A stretch of DNA of 64,000 nucleotides from Ischnura elegans. Taxonomy: Eukaryota > Arthropoda > Insecta > Odonata > Coenagrionidae. The translations under genes and the position numbers were made by a program. Shown here in pieces: positions 11,231-23,477 of the stretch (the first letter of the stretch is position 1; each line of letters starts with the position of its first letter). The stretch covers positions 91,191,449 through 91,255,448 of the forward strand of contig NC_060257.1 in assembly GCF_921293095.1 (NCBI RefSeq), written 5' to 3'. The notes below the pieces were generated by a model. That model searched no databases and was not told the DNA's origin. It saw nothing but the letters and a program-made list of their open reading frames with translations.

Positions 11231-12890
11231 GTGGCAACACTTCCTCAGGATCGCATATGCATCTCAACTAGATCAAGAAAACGACTCGAGCAGAGTCGGA
11301 TTGTTGAAATCCTCAATAATGAATCAGAGGATGGAATGGAATGGGATAGTGATGGCTATATCCATGATCCAGGGAACATTTCAGAAATATCTTCTTCATC
11401 TGATGAAGATACCGTTGGCATTGCAACATCCAACAATTGTGCAAGTACAAATACATTGATATCTGTGAGTTTTGGGCGATCGCCATCCTCAGCTAATCGT
11501 AATGTAATATGGTTTGCTGAAAAGGATAACCCTTCATTAGGAACCCCCGTTCGACTTATTCACGGATGATGGTAAACTTCAATGGGGAGTTTCCTGTCGA
11601 TTACTTTTAGGTGTAATTGCAGAAGAATATTTGAAAGATTTAGTAGAGCAATGTTGCATATATGCATTTCAGAATGGCAAAGAAAATTTTAAACTGCCTA
11701 TTTTGGAATTGAGAGTTTTTCTTGGAATTACTCTTGCCATGACGTACGCAAAATGTCCCAGAGTTAGACTCTATTGGTCTCCAGACACTGCACTGGTTTG
11801 AAACTTTCATAAGTGGCTGAAAATATGACTAATAACAGATATGCACTTCGCATATTCTTCTAGAATACCAGAAGATAACAGGGACAAGTTGATTAAAACC
11901 CGGCCATTTTTGGAAATTCTCCACAAATCATTCCATAATTCCCTTGATCCAGAAGAATTACAATTGATAGACGAGATGATAATTCCTTTTAAAGGGGGCT
12001 CATCCTTGAAAAATTATCTCCCAAAAAAACCAAAGAAATGGGGATACAAAACGTGGGTAAGGACTGGGGCGTCTGAATATGTTTTCTGTTTTGAATTGTA
12101 CCTTGAGGCATGAAATAAATTGGAATATGATACATTGGAACATAAAGGGAAAACAGGTTAAAAGAAGCAGTAAAAAAGTTGAAGGATGTAAAAGACCTAA
12201 AGAAAGGTGGGAGTTCTCCCATTGCTACTTCTTCAGATGGTTAAACCGTGGCTTGGTGGATTGGCAATAATGCAGTGCATACTGTATCATCATACGCCGG
12301 AATTCAACCCATGGGAAAAGTCAAAAGATAATAATGAGGACGTGGATGTAAACCGACCCGTGAGCATTGAAATTAATAGCAAGCATATGGGAGTAGTAGA
12401 TCTCATGGATTCCCTTGTTGCATTGTACAGGAACGATATACGCAACTCAAGGTGGTATATGAGGATATTTTACCACATGCTGAATGTAGCGGTGGTTAAT
12501 GCCTGGCTATTCTGGAGGAAAAGTAATAATGTACCAATGGTTGTACTCGAATTCAAGAGTAGGGTGGCAAACGGACTGATTTTCAGTGGCAAAGCAGAGC
12601 AATCGAGAAAAAGGGGACGGTCAAATTCATCAAGCCCTTCTTCGCAGCCGATGAAGAAAAAAAACCGACCCATAAAGGACATAGATGAGCTAAGAGTAAG
12701 TACATGTGGCCACTATCCAAAAAAAGTAAAAGCAATAACACAAATGGGTGTCAGGACAAGAGATGCACAAGCAAAACCAGATACATGTGCGGCACTTGCT
12801 CTTGGTCCCGCTATTTCCGGATTGTTTTGAAAGTTTTACACAAAATGTACATTCAGGGGCCCAAAAATATGTATTGTTATAAATGTTAAA
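11231..12890 (+). pseudogene. piggyBac transposase pseudogene
   Basis: Pieces of a piggyBac-family DDD transposase occur in order across several frames. An acidic N-terminus (11231-11569) is followed by the core region with IDEMIIPFKG and the basic PKKPKKWGYKTW (11841-12113), which holds the first catalytic Asp. A later segment (12207-12830) has HMGVVDLMDSLVALYRND with the third catalytic region, then FYHMLNVAVVNAWLFW. The C-terminal Cys-rich domain is read in another frame (CQDKRC, YMCGTC, YCYKC; 12704-12889). The segment that should carry the second catalytic Asp appears deleted between about 12113 and 12190. Stops and frameshifts separate the pieces, so no active enzyme can be made. Confidence 0.85.
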
Positions 12891-13478
12891 CATTTTGTTA
12901 CCATTGTAATTTTCGGATTCATATTTTAAAATAATTTTTTTGCAAAGTTGTTATAAATGTTTGCTTCTAATTTTTATGTTATTTTCATTGCCTTGTTAAA
13001 AGGTTGATGTTAAAAATATTGAAGGAGATATCATTTATACATTAACAAAATTTAGCAACAAATACCTGAAAAATGTTTCTATGAATGTTAAATAAACAAT
13101 TAAAGACATAACAATAATAAAAGTAGAGTTGAATATTTTTTCTACCTAAAAGATCTAATTCATAAATTCAGCGGATTTTGTCACGATGACCTGTTTCAGG
13201 CATAATGTCCCCATATGAGGACGTCAAAATTTTGCCATGTAACGGCAAAAATGTTTATTTATAACAATATTACTTCAATATTATGGTCAATCACATGAAG
13301 AAACTCGATTTTTAAAATTTTTATCGCTTGAATTTAGTAACTCATGCATGAGAGGGTTAATCCATTTTGAAATGAAAATAAAATTCATCTGAAAGAAGAA
13401 ATTCAACGTAAGCCTAATTAATGTTTTTTTTTACTTTTTTCCAATCTCTCAGGTACGTAAGTGCTTAAATTACATTTA

Positions 13479-13523
13479 AACGCAATATTCTCGATACCAA
13501 AGCACAGTATGTGGTTGGTCACC
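13479..13523 (+). repeat. Short dispersed repeat, copy 1
   Basis: AACGCAATATTCTCGATA followed by CCAAAGCACAG and GTGGTTGGTCAC recurs at 14051-14096. It lies upstream of a SINE-like copy in both places. Confidence 0.6.
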
Positions 13524-13786
13524 TTGTACTCGACTAAGCGCATGGGTGCAAGCTATTTACAACAAGGGAGAAATTTGTAATCACTCGACCAGGCCGGATT
13601 TCGCTCACGGATCACGCGAAGCAATGATTTCGATTTCAAAAACCAGTTTTTATTAGCTGCTGCAATTAATGCTTATTAAAAAATGCTTAATAAATGCTTA
13701 TTTCTTTATTAAAACTTTTTTCTCCTTTTTTGCTGTCATATTTTCTTTTGTTGGTAATAAAAAAAATTACTTTCAAATTTATTTCC

Positions 13787-13940
13787 GGCTAGCCTAGTTG
13801 GGCAGAATTCGATATTTGAACTGCTAGTGCAATTGAGGGTTCTGGATTCAAATCCCAGCTGAGCAAAATGATTTATTCATGTAAAATTCCAATTTTTCTC
13901 TTAACGACTTCTCAATATGTGGAATCGGGTATGAAATAGT
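13787..13940 (+). repeat. tRNA-derived SINE-like repeat, copy 1
   Basis: A tRNA-like head (GGCTAGCCTAGTTGGGCAG, then the B-box-like GGATTCAAATCC at 13844-13855) is followed by CTGAGCAAAA, TTTTTCTC, ACTTCTCAA and GGGTATGAAAT. The same order of blocks occurs in copy 2 at 14180-14356. Confidence 0.6.
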
Positions 13941-14050
13941 ACAAATACTCTGACCCAATCTGAGTCATTTACTATCTTCATATACCGTCTGGGCTCCTGA
14001 GCTATAAAACGAGAGAATCTGAGGCTTTTGGATCGAAAATATTACATTCT

Positions 14051-14096
14051 AACGCAATATTCTCGATATCCAAAGCACAGCATGTGATTGGTCACT
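14051..14096 (+). repeat. Short dispersed repeat, copy 2
   Basis: This is the second copy of the block at 13479-13523 (AACGCAATATTCTCGATA, CAAAGCACAG, GTGATTGGTCAC), again just upstream of a SINE-like unit. Confidence 0.6.
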
Positions 14097-14179
14097 CACA
14101 TCATCGGGTATCGGGTATGAATATTTTTTCTATGTGAAATCGGGTATGAAATGCCTATTACGCATGAAAAAGCGCACGA

Positions 14180-14356
14180 AATCTACTTAGCGCTACCAGT
14201 CACGTGATGATGCCATTCCCGGAATACCTGACAGGCAATCGGGAGATCTGGGTTCGAATTCCGACTGAGCCAAACTACTTCCACTTCTCTCGGTGCTCAT
14301 AACTTCTCAAAATGTTTTTTTTTCTTGACTGAATGAGGTATGAAGTGCCTATTACG
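14180..14356 (+). repeat. tRNA-derived SINE-like repeat, copy 2
   Basis: The B-box-like GGTTCGAATTCC (14251-14262) lies in CTGGGTTCGAATTCCGACTG, followed by GAGCCAAA, ACTTCTCAAAATG and GGTATGAAGTGCCTATTACG. The tail motif also appears at about 14140-14160, directly upstream, suggesting a partial third copy in tandem. Confidence 0.6.
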
Positions 14357-17300
14357 CCAAGGAAATCACATAAAGCCCATGTGGAATATTATTTTTTCGA
14401 GGCGGAATTGAGAGTAAGGTGTTGCTCGGAACATGCATAAAACCTCGTCGTAAATCCGTCGCGAGATGAAAAAAAAATATTGAATCGAAATGAGGTGAAA
14501 TTGACTGCCTCGTGGCGGCTTGCGCATGTTTTTTTTTATTCGGCGCGCGGAGAATCGGCGCGGTTGGAGCCGTGAGGGGATGTCTCTCATTAGGTATTCG
14601 GAGAGCGATTTACACCCTTTGGCGGAGGAGACGGCAAGAAGAAGAAGAGTCCCTGGCGAATAAAAGCTCCCGCGAGGGCTGTTGGATTGGGGCTGAGGGA
14701 AAGGGCCCCCTGGGATTGGCCCTCCCGTTCGTAAGGGAAGGGGCCCTCACTTCCGCCTCCGCGTCACTTCCTGCCCGGGACACCGCGATTTGGGAGGGAG
14801 TTGAATCGATTAGGTATTTGGACGAGACACCTCAGACCTGAATCACACCACCATCATCTCTCACGTACGAGTTGAGGGCAACGATAGATCGAAAGATGGC
14901 TCTCTGACGTCTTCGCTTTCAGGGATGTATGCAATAATAAGGGATAATCGCGTTTCCATCGCTGAGAACGTCTATGAAATAAAGCAGCATCCAATCAGTA
15001 AACAAATCCAATTGCATATTATGGCAAAGCTATAGAGCTTTATGATAACGAAAACAATAAACATGAAGGGCACCTGGAATGACTAAGTGACACAGAGAAT
15101 GAAGGCTTAAGCAATCATTTTCCCCGTCATTGGAAAGCAAAGCTGAGAAGGTGGCTGATATGTTCAACCGAATGAGACTTGAAGGAGTGTAAGTTTGATA
15201 TATGAAGGGCATTTTCCACAATAATTTAATGAGTAATAATATGCATGAACTAATAGTGGCAAAGTGCCTTTCATTTCAACTTGACTGATATACAAAAAAT
15301 GGTCGATTGGTTCAGTCTTTTGGTAAGATGGCACAATAGAGAAGGATAGGATCGATTAAGAACACAGAAACCCGGTGCTGGAGATGCTGCTATGAATGGA
15401 AAGCGGCAATGGGACTGTGGCTCAACTTCCCATACGACGGACGGTGTAGTGAACTCCAAGTGCCCTCCACCCGCCTTTTAAGCAAAGATCAGCTTCGTCT
15501 TGGAGCTCTCCGTCACCGCCGAGACTTGTATGCGGGCCCACAGTGCGGGAACTAAAATTCAATTTGGATCAAATATCAATTCAAGAAGTTCAGGAGTTCT
15601 TCAAACGTGCGACTACCTGATTTATTCCAAGCATTAAGCAATTTTTGAAAAACCACGGGCTAAAATGAAATTTTATGGTGGTTAGTTGTTATTCATTCAT
15701 CCATTATAATGAACTCATATTCATATGCATCGTTCGTGAAGATTTTGATCACCCAAAAATCCTAATGGTTCGAAGTGGTCCGTGGAAGGGAACCACCAAG
15801 CTTATCTTCTTATGCCTGAGGCTTTGTTTAGCCCGGGCCTTTAACTCAAGTTAACGCAATGGAGTAATGCTGTGTTTAAATTGTAGCCGCATAACTCACT
15901 GGAAAGATAATGCATTAAGAGTTTTGCTTCATTCTCCTGAAATAAATCATTTTTTAGCCATTCACCTGATATGGTAGGTATACATGGAGCATTTTGCAAG
16001 TCAATCCAGTTTCTTTCATCTCCAAGACTACCTATCCAATTTCCAGTTAGTTTCTTCCGCATAAAAACGACCCCGAGAACCTTGTAGGTACCGCTGCAAT
16101 TAATCGACAACTGCCCCTACGGGTTATGTACCGTTCGATCAGTTTCCCAAGCTCATTTGATATCACCCCATATTTTCAGGGAGGATAGGGTTGGTAGTGT
16201 TTCCCACATCCTTTACAGTAGTGTTTTCTTTTGCGTCCCATGCGCATGTCTCTAGTAAGTGGTACGGGCTGTGCCTCAGCGGCGCCGCGGTGCGGGGTAG
16301 CGCCCTGGGGGGTGGATTGCGTTACGACGGACGATATCTCGTAAACGCTTAGAGATAGGTCAAAACAAACAGAAAACGGCCCTGAAGAACTTTACTTTCA
16401 CGTTTTACATAGAAATAGCACTTTTTCAGCCCCAAAAATCTAAATTGAGGGTCCTCAGTACTTAGGGCCCTTGGGGCACGGGTTGCCGTTATTTTTAAGT
16501 AACCAAATTTTAACGCGTGAATATGAAACTCATTTGGACCATTTTGAGACCAGGAAAACATAACTTTTCTCAATTCTGAAAAATAAGGGCCGGCCTATTG
16601 CCCATTCAATGGGCAGTAGCAACTTTTTCTTTTTTCATTTAAAACTTTCGAGAGAACGGCTGAATGCGGAGGATATTTATTTAGACCTGTTTCCAATTAC
16701 ATTCGGAGTAAACAACCTCTTTCCCTACTTTCCGAAAAAGACGTTGCGATCTTCGACTTTGGGCGAAATTCACGACCAAAATAAGACCAGATGGTTGGTG
16801 TATACGGCTCCGTAGTAAATCTTGGGCTGTGCCACCCATATTTAAAAAAAAACATGACGGATAGGCCCAAGCATGTTATCATTTATTTTGATCTTAAAAT
16901 GTAGTTTTATTGGCTTTAGCTTCACGTTTACGTTTCATATTCTTTTAGAGTATTAAAATATTATTTTTTTACACCCTCAGATGGAAAACTCTTCACCAAT
17001 TATATGACTCGTTTGTTCACATGGTGAGTGCGTTTACCTTACAAAGTTTTCGACTAGAGATGCGATTTTTTTTTCAATTTCGTACATTTGTTTATATTCG
17101 TCGTCGACCCATTTATTCTCATACTCGCTGCCATGGCGCCTCCTTCAATTTTCCTCTACACGTATCAATTCTCAAAACAACACTCATGCCCTTTGACGGT
17201 CATATATATATATAAAAATAACCATATTTATGCATGAATTTCACTCATATACTTCCACACAGCACAGCCCTAAGCTAGTTCTTTTGGTTTATTGTTCACA

Positions 17301-17899
17301 TACAGCTGCATTAATGCGCAATCGGTTCAGTCGTGCGTAGATATGTTCCGGTTTAGTAGTAATACTGGAAGCACTTGAGTACACGCGTGGTATAAATATT
17401 TTGGAGGTAATCTTGGATTGGAATCCGGCTTTATTCGTAACTTCATTCTCACTTCCAGCAACCTCAATCTTTTCACGATTTTGACTTCTAGTGTGCGACT
17501 CCATTACAAATCACTCCCACCAGTCACTCCCTCTATGCACTCAAATGAACGCTCAGAAACCGCGAATGGCGCGGTAAAACCGCTCTGCAGTCACCTATGG
17601 GAGGAGATCTTCCACAACCAACTGAGGTAAACGCTGCCATTTCTTTCCAGCAAATTAGAGAGAGACTCTCTTCATGGTGGAGGAGAGTCTAGATTGAGTC
17701 TACAATCTCCTCCGACCGTTTTCCCATCATTCCACGCAACACCACGGATTCCTCCAAGCCCATTCAGCCGTACCCTTCCGATAACGTGAAATTTTCATCA
17801 ACTTTATTCGGCGTAACTTTGTGTAATCTTATTGTGTATTATTGTGTCCCTGCTGAAGCCAAGGTGACAAAATAGAGGAAGTCCTTAAGCCTGTTTGAA
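14357..17899. other. Non-coding stretch, no gene recognised
   Basis: No ORF with a recognisable domain. A GC-richer segment at 14510-14800 and another near 16260-16330 stand out against the AT-rich background. GGGCTGTGCC occurs at about 16268 and 16825, which could bound a repeat, but I could not establish terminal repeats. Confidence 0.5.
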
Positions 17900-18450
17900 C
17901 TCTTGAGAAGTTCACAGTGAAAAATTTTTGGGGAAAGGATTCAGTAAGGAGTTACACCGCTAACGGGGCTCAACTGTCGAATGCCGAGTTCTTAAAGTGC
18001 TCAAGGGTCACCACTAGTCGTGGTCTTTCTTGGGGTAAAGACATTCGCGAAATATGCGGGAAAGCCAACCGCAAACTGGGGTTTATAAAAAGAATTTTCG
18101 GTAAATGCCACGGAAAGTTACGTTCGGTTCTTTGTATGGATATTTTATAGGAATTACAAACCGTTGGCAAGTTTTGCCTTCGCATGACTGTGCATTTTGG
18201 GCTTATTAGTGATATTGTTATGACCGTGATGAGTGCATATTGGGATTGCATGCTGGTGATTGATCACCCCCTGCCAAACGCCCTAAGAGATGGCTCGCAG
18301 GGTATTATAAACAGAAAACAGACATTTTGAAAAAATCCTTCCTACATAGAGGAATAAAGGAGTGGAACGACCTACCTGAAGGTATTTTTAAGATCTTCGC
18401 TGCAAATGTGAAAATTTTTAGGAAGAAGTGCTCATCACTTATTAGTTAAT
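17900..18450 (+). pseudogene. LINE ORF2 C-terminal relic (Jockey/CR1-like)
   Basis: The frame at 17917-18150 reads VTTSRGLSWGKDIREICGKA, continuing NRKLGFIKR. This is the typical post-RT region of Jockey/CR1-type LINEs, where the matching text is a G/T-S-L-x-W-x-x-H-I block followed by KANR-L-GFI-R. Near 18340-18440 the sequence encodes IKEWNDLPEG-like residues in another frame, the usual C-terminal end. Between them lies a ~60-bp repeated block (18255-18312) also found at 58795-58855. Frameshifts and stops make it a pseudogene, truncated at the 5' side. Confidence 0.6.
18255..18312 (+). repeat. Dispersed repeat block, copy 1
   Basis: GGTGATTGATCACCCCCTGC, CAAACGCCCTAAGAG and TGGCTCGCAGGGTATTAT match 58795-58855 with few differences. 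It looks like part of a LINE 3' region. Confidence 0.65.
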
Positions 18451-19909
18451 TACATAGTGGTTTAAAAGCGAGGGTGTGAAATTGGGTTGATTGGGTAAAT
18501 GTACATTTGTTAGTTGTATTACATTAGAATTAATGCATTTAATCGATTGTTTGAAATCGGTTTATTGGTTAATGTTATTGGACAATGTTAAATTCTTAGT
18601 AGCATGAGATTAGAATTAATGTATTATTTTTTACCACGGGTGTCTTTTCTGTTTCCAAACATTGCATTAGATAGGTACATTTGTTATTCATGTGTATACA
18701 TCTAATGCTGCCACCAGGCAAAAGTCTACTTGCAGCAATAGCAATGTGTAATAATAATAAATAATAATGATATTACTTTTCCAAATGAGAACAGAATGAA
18801 CAATTTTTTTCATTGCTTCACTTCAGTATGATATAGATCCAGATAAAACCCGCGGTGGTTGTCCGCGCATTTAGTAGCCAATTGGATAATCCTCTATTGT
18901 AATATTCGTGGCTGAAACATTCCGCCAATCCCAGCATCTACTGCATACCAATCTTGAAAGATATAGAATACTTATGTCAATTGACACACCTTGCGAAAAA
19001 CATCACCGATCTTCCCGCTGCCAATTCATTTTAATTGAAATATGATCTTTGTCCTGATGACTACGCTAAGCTTGTAAACGTCATTTTAGTAGCTGTGAAT
19101 TTGTACACACTTTACTCAAGGTTTCAACTCTACAGTCACGCCAAGCTAAGTTTAATGAAATATTCTCAGGTTTTCGACTTTCATGACGATAGAGTACTTC
19201 AACATTGCTCTAAGGGATAGTTGTTCAAAATAGCCCAGACAAGAAGAACTTAACTCACTGTCGGACGCCCGAGACAATTGTAAAGTTAATTTTGACGGTA
19301 GATCACTATATAATTGCGGTTAGTGGTAGTTTGTTGGGGCCAAGATCCAGTCTGGTACATTGGACTCACTCAATGCTCGAACGCGACCCTTTTCCAAACC
19401 CTTCCCCGAGATATTCCGGGTCCTCGGGAGACGACCGTCACAGCAGAGGCCACCCCTACCGATATCACCTTTCGTAGAATATTTTTTACTTTGGTAATTT
19501 CAATACTTAGAGGAGAATCATTACATCAATCATCAGGGGGTCATCAATACACTAATCATATTCCTCACGGTTGAGCGATTAAAAGCGTCTTTTGATCAAG
19601 GTTCTACGATGAGAAATAAGGATTTTACGAAAAGAATTACGCCGAAGATTAGAATTAGAATTATAACAAATTTACGCCGGTTGCCTCCAGAAAATAGACA
19701 ACATCGAAATTGGGAGGGGAGGGGGAAAGAAAGAAACTTTTTCTTTCCCCACTCCAGTTTTTAGCTCGTCCACGTGTATGAGTGTATCCAGAGTTCTATG
19801 CATGTGCATTACTCCATGCAAGCCATCTCTAGTGTGTATGGCAGGGGGTGACCAATGACTAGAATCCCCTCAAGTGCGCTCCCCAATGGTTTTTCTCTAA
19901 TGTAAATGT
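18451..19909. other. Non-coding stretch, no gene recognised
   Basis: AT-rich sequence without recognisable domains or terminal repeats. A purine-rich block GGGAGGGGAGGGGGAAAGAA lies at about 19711-19731. Confidence 0.5.
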
Positions 19910-19916
19910 AAAAAAA

Positions 19917-20020
19917 ATGTAAATATCTGAGAGCAACTCGGTGTCCTTCTTTTTATACAGCCACACACGGGCAAAAATGTTACTGAAATTAGCGTCCGCC
20001 ATTTTGTACTGCAAGGACGA
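19917..20020 (+). repeat. Diverged ~370-bp-spaced duplication, copy 1
   Basis: TGTAAATATCTGAGAGCAAC, TCGGTGTCCTT and GTCCGCCATTTTGTA here match TGTAAATATCTCGAGGTAAC, TCGGTGATCCTT and GTCCGCCATTTTGTA at 20286-20372. Confidence 0.6.
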
Positions 20021-20285
20021 TAAATATAATACAGGACAGTAAAGAAATCAGGTTCCAACAAAAGGAAAATAAATGCAGTAATAATATCTATCATAGCTTT
20101 TATACCATAAATTTGCTTAAAATGATTCACTATCCAACATCCGTCGAGTACGGCAATTCCCGTGGCCAGCAGCCAGCTCAGGGCGGTGCCGCACGTTCGA
20201 AAAATCGATCTTAATTTCGGCCTCGCAAATGGTCGCAGCTGTACTTCCGGTTATCATAATCTATGTACTTTGTTGTATATGTGGT

Positions 20286-20372
20286 GTAAATATCTCGAGG
20301 TAACTCGGTGATCCTTATTTAAAAATCCTACCTTCGACGAAAAACAGGGTCCGCCATTTTGTATCGTATTGG
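20286..20372 (+). repeat. Diverged ~370-bp-spaced duplication, copy 2
   Basis: Second copy of the block at 19917-20020. The next 400 bases continue into the tandem repeat at 20750-21250. Confidence 0.6.
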
Positions 20373-20749
20373 TCACAAATACAACAACTAAGTCATGAAA
20401 GTTGATGGTAATCGATGGTAACTAACCGTTTAAAAATTTTATAAATTTTTGTTGCTATTGAATTACTACTAAAGGTATGACATTAGTTCAAAAATGCTGA
20501 AGTTAGAAAAAAAATCAAAGCGGGCAATTTGCGCCAAATTTGTTCAACTTTAAGGCAATTTTTTATATAAGAAATTAGCCTATGAAAACATTTTTCGTCA
20601 AAAAATGCGCTAATGCGTTGGTAACAACTGTGCAAAGTTTCAACTTCCATACTAAAAAAAACCATTTTCGAGGTTTTGTCCAGCTTTTTTCGATTTCAGC
20701 CCACTGTGCGCCGTCCCGTTTAATGTTAAAAAAAAATTTTTCTGGGTTT

Positions 20750-21250
20750 CTGTAAGTTTCAATTCTACATATTTCCGACCTTCAAAAATATACAAGGATT
20801 TGAGGAAAAATATTTTAACATTATGGCAAAGAAAGTTTAATACTTATCCGATTTCGTTCATATACGTTTTAAAACGTTCGTAATAAATAATCAATTATTG
20901 CAATATAGTTTCAAAGTGACGATTTTCCAAACTTTGAAAATACCCTGGTTTTTGTGCTTGACATACACCCAGGAAAAAGCATTTTAACAATCAACATGCT
21001 TGCATAGAAAGTTTAATTCTCATCCGATTTCTATCGGAAACGTTTTAAAACGTTCGATATAAATTAAGAAATAGTTCATTATAGTTTCAAAGTGGCAAAT
21101 TTATAAACTCCGGAAATATCCGTGGATTTGTGGTTGACATACACCAAGAAAAAAAACATTTTAACAGTCAACATTGTGGCACTGTATGTTAAGCATCTGA
21201 TATCGATCAAATACGTTTTACAACGTTCGTAAAAAATTAACAAATATTCT
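20750..21250 (+). repeat. Diverged tandem repeat, period about 170-177 bp
   Basis: The palindrome-like CGTTTTAAAACGTTCG recurs at 20867, 21044 and (one change) 21212. Between these lie ordered shared words TTTCAAAGTG, CTTGACATACACC or GTTGACATACACC, and CATTTTAACA. Three partial units are visible. Confidence 0.7.
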
Positions 21251-21254
21251 AGTA

Positions 21255-22080
21255 TTAACGCTTAGCTTAGCAATAGATTTTTTATGTATAAACCCTGTTT
21301 GGTACCTTTTTTGTGGAACTGTGCTCTGTTTGTTCGAAATCCATGAAGAAAACCTGTTGGCAAAATATGGCCCATAAAAATGGAGGAACACGGTAAAAAC
21401 CCAGAAGAATTACTGCCTACAGCCAATGTCCCAACATGCATGGGAGAATCGATTATGAATTTTTGGCAACCAAAACCTGAGTCAGGAGCGAAGTTTTTGT
21501 GGTGTGGAATGTACTCAGTGAATTTCTCGTCGTGTCCATACAAAGTTAATCCAAGTCAAGTCAGTGAATTAGTGAATTAACCCCTCGCATCTATTCAGTT
21601 GAGGTAAGGTAGGGATGGGGTTCTGTTGCACTCACCCCCTCCCCCCCACGAAATTCGCCCCCGCGAGTCGTTTGTCCCACTTGCCCCGCCGTCCTATCTA
21701 CGTCACATCCTCCTCACTTAACCCCCTCTCCTCTCCTATTATAACACCAACCTCCCCTTTCATCCTCTCTCACACGTCATTTCCGTTTCATCTTCCCGAC
21801 CCAGCCGTTCCAATTTCACACGGCACTTCAAAAAAAGTGTGCAAAAGGCATTTAGTTTCTCGGGTTTTGCACCACGTTTTTTTTTCAAATCATACATAAG
21901 GAGGAATATATTGTGTGACGGAGAACCCAAGAAAGGTTCACACCGTGCGGTCACAATTGACGTTCCCGTGGCCGGAAAGAAAATTGACTAACGCCCGCGC
22001 AGTGGTTTTGTTTGTGGTCTTCAGTCTTTTCGTTTGTGTGTAGAAAGAGTTTTGAAGAATGTTCGAAATCGACGAGGATA
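21255..22080. other. Non-coding stretch, no gene recognised
   Basis: No supported gene. 21615-21800 is C/T-rich and open in several frames by composition only. Confidence 0.5.
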
Positions 22081-22307
22081 GTGTGCAAAATTAAATACAC
22101 CAAAGGATGAAGTTTGCCATGAAAAAATATCTGACTTTGTAGGGATTCGAGCCCGTGTCTCCCGATTCAGAGAAATACTAACACGCCTAACTAACTAGAA
22201 ATACACGCCGATCAGGCGTGTTAACCAGTTCTACCACCAAGCCATTTTCTCAGTGCAAATTTCGGGATTTATTTTTTCATGTCCTTTGGTGTATTTAACT
22301 TTACACC
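22081..22307 (-). repeat. tRNA-like unit enclosed by inverted repeats
   Basis: TTAAATACACCAAAGGA (22091-22107) and CATGAAAAAATA (22118-22129) are repeated in inverted orientation at 22282-22298 and 22270-22281; the left arm carries a 10-base insertion between the two blocks. The middle holds, on the minus strand, a tRNA-like stretch with GGGCTCGAATCCC (22142-22154) as a B-box-like element and an inner inverted repeat AACACGCCT/AGGCGTGTT (22180-22188, 22214-22222). Confidence 0.65.
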
Positions 22308-22860
22308 CGTGCGCGTGACTGCGTGCAAAGTCACTTGTTCCTGCAGTGCTTTGAAGGCTATTGCACTTTGTTATTCCATGTTGAAGCCTCGGAATTTAAT
22401 GTCTCTTTTTGGCTAGTTTCCATGAAAAATGTATCATATTTTGTAAATGAGTGATTCTGGGAATTCTTGGATCAATTTTAAATCTGGCCAACGTTTCCTC
22501 TCCTATGCCGGATGCCTCATCGGGGGTAATAATCTCGCTTATGCAGCGCGACGATGTAAACCTGATTATGGTGGGAGGGATGGGATTGAATTTCAAATAC
22601 TCTGGATGTGCTCCTTCTTCTGAATATTGTTGAAAGACACGGGTCACCAGCATTCTACTACTTTTCTCCGTAAAAATTATTATTGTTATTAGGGCTTATC
22701 TTAAACTTTGCTTTTTGTACCACTTACCATTTTGGTTGATATTGAGCGCTTTCTATGGAATAATTAAACTATAAATTCCAACCTTTACTCAAGATTTTCG
22801 GACAGAAATTTACATTACAGCAGAATTTATGTGTGCAATTAGGGTAGAGAAGGCATTTAA

Positions 22861-23318
22861 CACTAGAACCGCGGACGGGACTTTTTCGTCCCATCGCCCT
22901 TTGCAAATGTTTGCCATTCATGCACTAGTGGTTTGATCCCTTTGAAATTTTCTGTCCTTCACTCATTTTTTATGCTCTTTCGAATGGTCATATCGAAATT
23001 CTGCCAGTTAGAAGTGCAGAAGGGAATAATCTGTGCACTGCGCCGGCCGCCTACTCACGCAGCGCCGGCCGCGTCGCCTCTGCCCAGCGCGTCTGCAGGT
23101 CTGAGCTTGCAAACAACACGTCAAAATAAGTTTACTGTATTCCTAATTATACTTAATAAAACGTTTTAAACATTACCTAAACACGTGTTTCGTTCACACA
23201 AACCACAAAAAAACGTCAATTATACTTAAACATGACAGGATCAACGTATTTTGTCAATCGGACAAAAAAGTCCCATGCCGCGGTTTTGGTGGGGTTGGAA
23301 AGTTCAGCGGTTCTAGTG
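22861..23318. mobile_element. piggyBac-type MITE, TTAA-flanked (458 bp)
   Basis: TTAA sits on both sides (22857-22860 and 23319-23322). The ends are CACTAGAACCGCGG on the left and, complemented, CACTAGAACCGCTG on the right. Subterminal GGGACTTTTTCGTCCC (left) and GGACAAAAAAGTCCC (right) are also related. There is no transposase, so it must depend on one in trans. The terminal sequence differs from that of the piggyBac element at 10105, which implies a different partner. Confidence 0.85.
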
Positions 23319-23477
23319 TTAAGAGTATAAACCCGGAGTCAGCAGTGGAACGGAACGGAAGCAGCAACGGAAAGCGCCGAGGGGACCACGATTCAACGTC
23401 CCATCGGACGGACGGAGTTCTTTGATTGAATTACTTTCCACGGAGCGCTTAAACAGCAATCGGGCAGTCTCTGAATA

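Larger units (their letters stand above)
10105..13356 (+). mobile_element. Degenerate piggyBac-family transposon
   Basis: Perfect 14-bp terminal inverted repeats CCCTCTCATGCATG (10105-10118) and its complement (13343-13356) bound a 3.25-kb unit that contains piggyBac transposase remnants. TTAA, the target of piggyBac elements, follows the right end (13357-13360). The left flank reads GTCT, so the left target copy is mutated. Palindromes of the form GTCCTCATATGAGGAC lie close to both ends (10121-10136, 10471-10486, 13207-13222) and are good candidates for transposase binding sites. The element is probably immobile because its gene is broken. Confidence 0.85.
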
